This document shows, piece by piece, positions 59,708 through 64,000 of a stretch of DNA of 64,000 nucleotides (its first letter is position 1; each line of letters begins with the position of its first letter). Source of the stretch: Streptomyces sp. NL15-2K (GTDB lineage Bacteria; Actinomycetota; Actinomycetes; Streptomycetales; Streptomycetaceae); the NCBI RefSeq assembly GCF_030551255.1, contig NZ_CP130630.1, positions 2,771,501 to 2,835,500 on the forward strand, written 5' to 3'. The notes under the pieces were generated by a model that saw only the letters and a program-made list of their open reading frames with translations, ran no database searches and was not told the DNA's origin. The position numbers and the translations under genes are program-made.

Positions 59708-61846
59708 TCAGGCCAGGCCGGCCTCCTTCATCTGGCGCAGTTCCTTCTTCATCTCGGAGACCTCGTCGCGCAGCCGGGCCGCGATCTCGAACTGGAGGTC
59801 GGCGGCGGCGGCGCGCATGCGTGCAGTCATCTCCTCGATCTGCTCCGCGAGCTCCGCGGCCGGGCGGTCGGTGGGAACCGTCTCCTTGGCCTTGCCCTTG
59901 CCGGCCTTGGCGCTCCCCGCCGCCTTGCCGCTGAGGGCGGGCACGGGGGCCTTGGCACCCTTGCCGTCCTTCGCCTTGCGGTAGCCGGAGCCGAGCAGCT
60001 GCTCGGTGTCGATGTCCTCGCGGGCGATCTGCGCGACGATGTCGTTGATCTTCTTGCGCAGCGGCTGCGGGTCGAGGCCCCTCTCCTTGTTGTACGCGAC
60101 CTGCTTCTCCCGGCGGCGGTTGGTCTCCTCGATGGCCTTCTCCATCGCCGGGGTGATCTTGTCGGCGTACATGTGGACCTGTCCGGAGACGTTGCGCGCC
60201 GCACGGCCGATGGTCTGGATCAGGGAGGTGCCCGAGCGCAGGAATCCCTCCTTGTCGGCGTCCAGGATCGCCACCAGGGACACCTCGGGCAGGTCGAGGC
60301 CCTCGCGGAGGAGGTTGATGCCGACCAGGACGTCGAACTCGCCGGAGCGCAGTTCGCGCAGCAGCTCCACGCGGCGCAGGGTGTCGACGTCGCTGTGCAG
60401 GTAGCGCACCTGGATGCCCAGCTCCAGGAAGTAGTCGGTGAGGTCCTCGGCCATCTTCTTGGTGAGCGTGGTGACCAGGACGCGCTCGTCCTTCTCGGTG
60501 CGCCCCCGGATCTCGTGCACCAGGTCGTCGATCTGGCCCTCGGTGGGCTTGACGACGACTTCGGGGTCGACGAGGCCGGTGGGCCGGATGATCTGCTCGA
60601 CGACGCCGTTCCCGCGGGAGAGCTCGTACTTGCCGGGGGTCGCCGACAGGTAGACGGTCTGCCCGATGCGCTCCTGGAACTCCTCCCACTTCAGGGGGCG
60701 GTTGTCGAGGGCGGAGGGCAGGCGGAAGCCGTGGTCGACGAGCGTGCGCTTGCGGGAGGCGTCGCCCTCGTACATGGCGCCGATCTGCGGGACGGTGACG
60801 TGCGACTCGTCGATGACGAGCAGGAAGTCGTCCGGGAAGTAGTCGAGCAGGGTGTTGGGCGGGGATCCGGGCGAGCGGCCGTCGAAGTGCATCGAGTAGT
60901 TCTCCACGCCGGAGCAGCTGCCGATCTGGCGGAGCATCTCGAGGTCGTACGTCGTGCGCATCCTGAGGCGCTGCGCCTCCAGGAGCTTGCCCTGCTTCTC
61001 CAGCTCGGCCAAGCGCTCCCCGAGTTCCTTCTCGATGTCGTTGACGGCCCGCTCCAGGCGCTCGGGACCCGCCACGTAGTGGGAGGCCGGGAAGACGTAC
61101 AGCTGCTGGTCGTCGCTGATGATCTCGCCGGTGAGCGGGTGGAGGGTTGACAGGGCCTCGATCTCGTCGCCGAACATCTCGATGCGGACGGCGAGCTCCT
61201 CGTAGACCGGGAAGATCTCGATGGTGTCACCGCGGACGCGGAAGGTGCCGCGGGAGAAGGCCAGGTCGTTGCGGGTGTACTGGATGTCCACGAAGCGGCG
61301 CAGCAGATCGTCGCGGTCGATCTCGTCACCGACCCTGAGGGGGACCATCCGGTCCACGTACTCCTGCGGCGTACCGAGGCCGTAGATGCAGGAGACCGAG
61401 GCGACCACCACGACGTCGCGGCGGGTGAGCAGCGAGTTGGTCGCGGAGTGGCGCAGCCGCTCGACCTCCTCGTTGATCGAGGAGTCCTTCTCGATGTAGG
61501 TGTCCGACTGCGGGACGTACGCCTCGGGCTGGTAGTAGTCGTAGTACGAGACGAAGTACTCGACCGCGTTGTTCGGCAGCAGCTCGCGGAACTCGTTCGC
61601 CAGCTGGGCGGCAAGGGTCTTGTTCGGCGCCATCACGAGCGTGGGGCGCTGGAGCTTCTCGATCATCCACGCGGTGGTGGCGGACTTGCCGGTGCCGGTC
61701 GCGCCGAGCAGGACGACGTCCTTCTCACCGGCCTCGATGCGCCGGGCGAGGTCGGCGATGGCGGTCGGCTGGTCGCCGCTGGGCTGGTACGGGCTGACGA
61801 CCTCGAAGGGCGCCACCGTGCGTTCGATCTGGGAAACGGGCCGCAT
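59708..61846 (-). CDS. uvrB: Excinuclease ABC subunit B
   Basis: 712 residues from ATG 61846. Helicase-like core with Walker A GATGTGKS, the beta-hairpin region [21 protein letters not shown], DExx box [11 protein letters not shown] and motif [11 protein letters not shown]. The C-terminal UVR motif ([20 protein letters not shown]) contacts UvrC. TACCGT lies 7 bp before the ATG, so it is probably leaderless; this fixes the start over an upstream GTG. It verifies damage in nucleotide excision repair. Confidence 0.97.
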   Translation of the reverse strand: MRPVSQIERTVAPFEVVSPYQPSGDQPTAIADLARRIEAGEKDVVLLGATGTGKSATTAWMIEKLQRPTLVMAPNKTLAAQLANEFRELLPNNAVEYFVSYYDYYQPEAYVPQSDTYIEKDSSINEEVERLRHSATNSLLTRRDVVVVASVSCIYGLGTPQEYVDRMVPLRVGDEIDRDDLLRRFVDIQYTRNDLAFSRGTFRVRGDTIEIFPVYEELAVRIEMFGDEIEALSTLHPLTGEIISDDQQLYVFPASHYVAGPERLERAVNDIEKELGERLAELEKQGKLLEAQRLRMRTTYDLEMLRQIGSCSGVENYSMHFDGRSPGSPPNTLLDYFPDDFLLVIDESHVTVPQIGAMYEGDASRKRTLVDHGFRLPSALDNRPLKWEEFQERIGQTVYLSATPGKYELSRGNGVVEQIIRPTGLVDPEVVVKPTEGQIDDLVHEIRGRTEKDERVLVTTLTKKMAEDLTDYFLELGIQVRYLHSDVDTLRRVELLRELRSGEFDVLVGINLLREGLDLPEVSLVAILDADKEGFLRSGTSLIQTIGRAARNVSGQVHMYADKITPAMEKAIEETNRRREKQVAYNKERGLDPQPLRKKINDIVAQIAREDIDTEQLLGSGYRKAKDGKGAKAPVPALSGKAAGSAKAGKGKAKETVPTDRPAAELAEQIEEMTARMRAAAADLQFEIAARLRDEVSEMKKELRQMKEAGLA

Positions 61847-61853
61847 GTCATCC

Positions 61854-61876
61854 ACGGTACGACCCCCCACTGACAA
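61854..61876 (-). promoter_or_regulatory. uvrB promoter, RecA-NDp (PafBC/ClpR-type)
   Basis: Minus strand TTGTCAGTG, 8 bp, TACCGT, a full match to the consensus. The -10 lies 7 bp before the ATG, so transcription starts at or next to it. Confidence 0.8.
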
Positions 61877-61884
61877 CGCGGCCC

Positions 61885-61896
61885 GAACAGCGGTTT
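61885..61896. promoter_or_regulatory. LexA-box-like sequence upstream of uvrB
   Basis: GAAC-AGCG-GTTT matches GAACNNNNGTTC at seven of eight fixed positions and lies 9 bp upstream of the RecA-NDp motif, 39-50 bp before the ATG. Confidence 0.35.
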
Positions 61897-61939
61897 TACG
61901 CGGCGGAAGGGCCGGGCGGTCCCGGGTGCCCTCGGCGGA

Positions 61940-62809
61940 TCAGCGGTTCTGCGGGGTACGGGAGTCGCGGTGGCCCAGGGGCCGGCGGGTGCGGAGCGAG
62001 GGGCGGCGGGCGGGAGGGTGAGTGACCAGTTCGCGCGCGGGCACACCCGGCTTGTTCTCGACGGGTGTCCGGACGGGCTTCCCCATGACCATGAGCGGAT
62101 CGAACATCACGACCACGGCCGCGAGAAGCAGGAAGGCGAGCGGGCCGATCATCAGGGGCGCCAGCAAGGACGCGGGCGAATCGCCCGCGGTGGGGGCCGC
62201 CGTGCCGTGGAGGTGGACCTTGAGGGCCGCCATGCCCGTGTAGTGCATGCCGCTGACGGCGAGCCCCATGACGAGGCTCGCGCCCACGCTCCACAGGAAC
62301 CCTCGGATCTGTCCGGCCGCCCACAGGGCGGTGGTGGCGGCGACGACGGCTATGACGACGGAGGCGGCGACGGTGAGCGTGTCGTATTCCAGATTTCCGT
62401 TGAGTCGCATGCCGGCCATGCCCAGGTAGTGCATCGATGCGATACCCAGGCCGGTGATGGCACCTCCGGTCATCAGGGGTGCTCCGGTGGCGCCCTTGTA
62501 GCCGACGATGAAGATCCCGATGCCCACCATGACGACGGCCACGCCCAGGCTCGCGAATGTGGTCGCCCTGTCGTAGTGGATCGGCGACTGCTCGACCGTG
62601 AAGCCCATCATCGCGATGAAGTGCATGGTCCATATGCCGGAGCCGATCGCGGTCGCGCCCAGGGCCAGCCAGCCGGGTCGCCAGGAGTTGCTGACGAGCA
62701 TGGATCTGGTGGTGCAGCGCAGGCCGAGGGCGCCGCCCAGGCAGGCCATGAGGTAGGCCACCAGCGGTGTGACGAGTCCGTAGCTGAATCCGTCGACCGT
62801 GCCCTGCAT
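61940..62809 (-). CDS. MHYT-domain membrane protein
   Basis: 289 residues from ATG 62809 (GGAAGGAC 8 bp before). Seven helices with three MHYT-type motifs: MHFIAM, MHYLGM and MHYTGM, plus conserved Gly/Ser neighbours. MHYT domains are thought to sense O2, CO or NO through bound copper. In other bacteria they are fused to GGDEF/EAL domains; here the domain stands alone with a basic C-terminal tail. Function unknown. Confidence 0.9.
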   Translation of the reverse strand: MQGTVDGFSYGLVTPLVAYLMACLGGALGLRCTTRSMLVSNSWRPGWLALGATAIGSGIWTMHFIAMMGFTVEQSPIHYDRATTFASLGVAVVMVGIGIFIVGYKGATGAPLMTGGAITGLGIASMHYLGMAGMRLNGNLEYDTLTVAASVVIAVVAATTALWAAGQIRGFLWSVGASLVMGLAVSGMHYTGMAALKVHLHGTAAPTAGDSPASLLAPLMIGPLAFLLLAAVVVMFDPLMVMGKPVRTPVENKPGVPARELVTHPPARRPSLRTRRPLGHRDSRTPQNR

Positions 62810-63097
62810 GCGCGGTTGTCCTTCCGCCCTCGTCCGTCCCGGAATTCCCTGATGTGCACCCCTTCCCAGGACCGCCCGAGCGGTCAGGGTTGACGCAGAG
62901 AGTATGGCCCCCACCGGAATGGTCGAACGACTTTCCGGCAAAGAAACACGCCCTTGCCGCAGTTGTGCGGTACCAGTGAGCGGACTTGGGGCAACTCCAT
63001 TCAACTTGTGGTCATCCTGCACCCCTCTGCCGTTGACCCTCTGCTGTCACAGTTGAGCTGTCTGTGATTTCCCGATTGCTCGACGCGAGGAGTACGC

Positions 63098-63973
63098 ATG
63101 CACGCGCGCGCAGTTGCCGCCGCCACGACCACCGCGCTCCTGGGGACCACTGCCTTTCTGCTTCCCACGCCCGACGTCCGCGCCGACGAGAATGAGCGGC
63201 CCACGGTCATCGCCCACAGGGGTGCCTCCGCCTATGCGCCCGAGAACACCCTCGCCGCCATCGACAAGGCGGCCGAGCTGGGAATCGACTGGGTCGAGAA
63301 CGACGTCCAGCGCACCAAGGACGGCGAGCTCGTCGTCCTCCACGACGACAACCTGCAGCGCACCACCGACGTCGAGGAGGTCTTCCCCGACCGGGCGCCC
63401 TGGAAGGTGCGGGACTTCACCGCCGCCGAGATCGCGCGCCTCGACGCGGGGAGCTGGTTCGGTCCCGCGTACGCGGACGCGCGCGTGCCGACGCTCGAGC
63501 AGTACGTGCGGCGCGTGGAGCACCACCACCAGAAGCTGCTCCTGGAGATCAAGAACCCGGAGCTGTACCCCGGCATCGAGCGAGAGACCCTCAAGCTCCT
63601 CAGCAACGAGGGCTGGCTGGACCGGCGCCACCTCGCGGGCCGGCTGATCGTGCAGAGCTTCAACGCGGACACCGTGCGGAGCGTTCACGAACTGAAGCCA
63701 AGTGTGAAGACCGGCTTCCTCGGTACGCCGCCCGTGGCGGACCTGCCCACGTACGCGACCTTCACCGACCAGATCAACCCGTCGTACGGCTCCCTCTCGA
63801 AGGAGTACGTCTCCGCCGTACACGCCTTCACCGGCCCCCACGGCAGGCCGCTGGAGGTCTTCACCTGGACCGTCAACACCGCGGACACCGCCCGGCTGGT
63901 CGCCGGGTACGGCGTCGACGGCATCATCACGAACGCGCCGGACGTGGTGCGCGACGCGTTGCCCGAGCTCTGA
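63098..63973 (+). CDS. Secreted glycerophosphodiester phosphodiesterase
   Basis: 291 residues. Signal peptide about 1-29 (VAAATTTALLGTTAFLLP). GDPD core: VIAHRGASAYAPENTLAAI, WVENDVQRTKDGELVVLHDD with metal-binding Glu and Asp, and LLLEIKNPE. It hydrolyses deacylated phospholipid head groups outside the cell, releasing glycerol phosphate for phosphate scavenging. CGAGGAGT lies 7 bp before the ATG. Divergent from the MHYT gene. Confidence 0.93.
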   Translation: MHARAVAAATTTALLGTTAFLLPTPDVRADENERPTVIAHRGASAYAPENTLAAIDKAAELGIDWVENDVQRTKDGELVVLHDDNLQRTTDVEEVFPDRAPWKVRDFTAAEIARLDAGSWFGPAYADARVPTLEQYVRRVEHHHQKLLLEIKNPELYPGIERETLKLLSNEGWLDRRHLAGRLIVQSFNADTVRSVHELKPSVKTGFLGTPPVADLPTYATFTDQINPSYGSLSKEYVSAVHAFTGPHGRPLEVFTWTVNTADTARLVAGYGVDGIITNAPDVVRDALPEL

Positions 63974-64000
63974 GCCCGCCCGTCCGGGGAGCCCGCGCGC

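Overview
The window is high-GC (third codon positions almost always G or C) core chromosome of a Streptomyces-type actinomycete. Four things point there: WhiA next to YvcK/RapZ/UvrC, OpcA between zwf and pgl, an RbpA-family protein, and frequent GTG or TTG starts with ATGA/GTGA stop-start overlaps. From memory the gene order resembles the S. coelicolor region around the suf, tkt-tal-zwf, gap-pgk-tpi, whiA and uvrA genes. I see no phage, insertion sequence, CRISPR array, rRNA or tRNA.

Layout. 1-1.4 kb: edge of a TetR regulator, an SMR efflux protein and a secreted AbfB-domain protein. 1.4-8 kb: complete leftward SUF iron-sulfur assembly operon (sufR-B-D-Rieske-C-S-U-T) with a SufR-type operator. 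8.1-15.2 kb: AAC(3)-like acetyltransferase, ABC-2 exporter, ctaA and ctaB (heme A synthesis), with a nucleotidyltransferase and an amidohydrolase between them. 15.6-22.3 kb: rightward tkt-tal-zwf-opcA-pgl (pentose phosphate pathway). 22.4-29.3 kb: BBE oxidoreductase with a LuxR regulator, pgi, an MFS exporter and an RbpA paralogue. 29.5-33 kb: leftward gap, pgk, tpiA, secG. 33.2-36.2 kb: secreted M14 carboxypeptidase. 36.3-41.4 kb: uvrC-rapZ-yvcK-whiA operon. 42.1-45.2 kb: HTH protein, then a LacI regulator coupled to a PfkB sugar kinase. 45.5-48.5 kb: uvrA. 48.8-53 kb: mycothiol-type isomerase family protein, MBL hydrolase, polar amino-acid ABC transporter. 53-55.4 kb: aroQ, a broken LD-carboxypeptidase and an MHS-family transporter. 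55.5-59.5 kb: TerC, a TerD/FtsK-like fusion and TerD. 59.7-64 kb: uvrB, an MHYT membrane protein and a secreted glycerophosphodiesterase.

Regulation is the most interesting layer. Five leftward genes carry promoters of the RecA-independent DNA-damage type (TTGTCRGTG-N8-TANNNT, linked to PafBC/ClpR): uvrA, uvrB and the MFS exporter match fully, terD misses one base, and uvrC keeps only the spacing and part of the motif. This would join all three excinuclease subunits to a Ter-family stress protein and an exporter. terC has a yybP-ykoY-type (manganese) riboswitch leader whose P1 strand can alternatively pair with the terC Shine-Dalgarno sequence. The suf operon has a CAAC-N6-GTTG operator over the sufR start and a partial iron box nearby. 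The lacI-type gene is preceded by a 30-bp perfect palindrome.

Two sites of genome decay or rearrangement stand out: an LD-carboxypeptidase gene that has lost its middle in frame, and a 34-bp partial duplication of an ABC-ATPase 3' end whose five differences are all synonymous.
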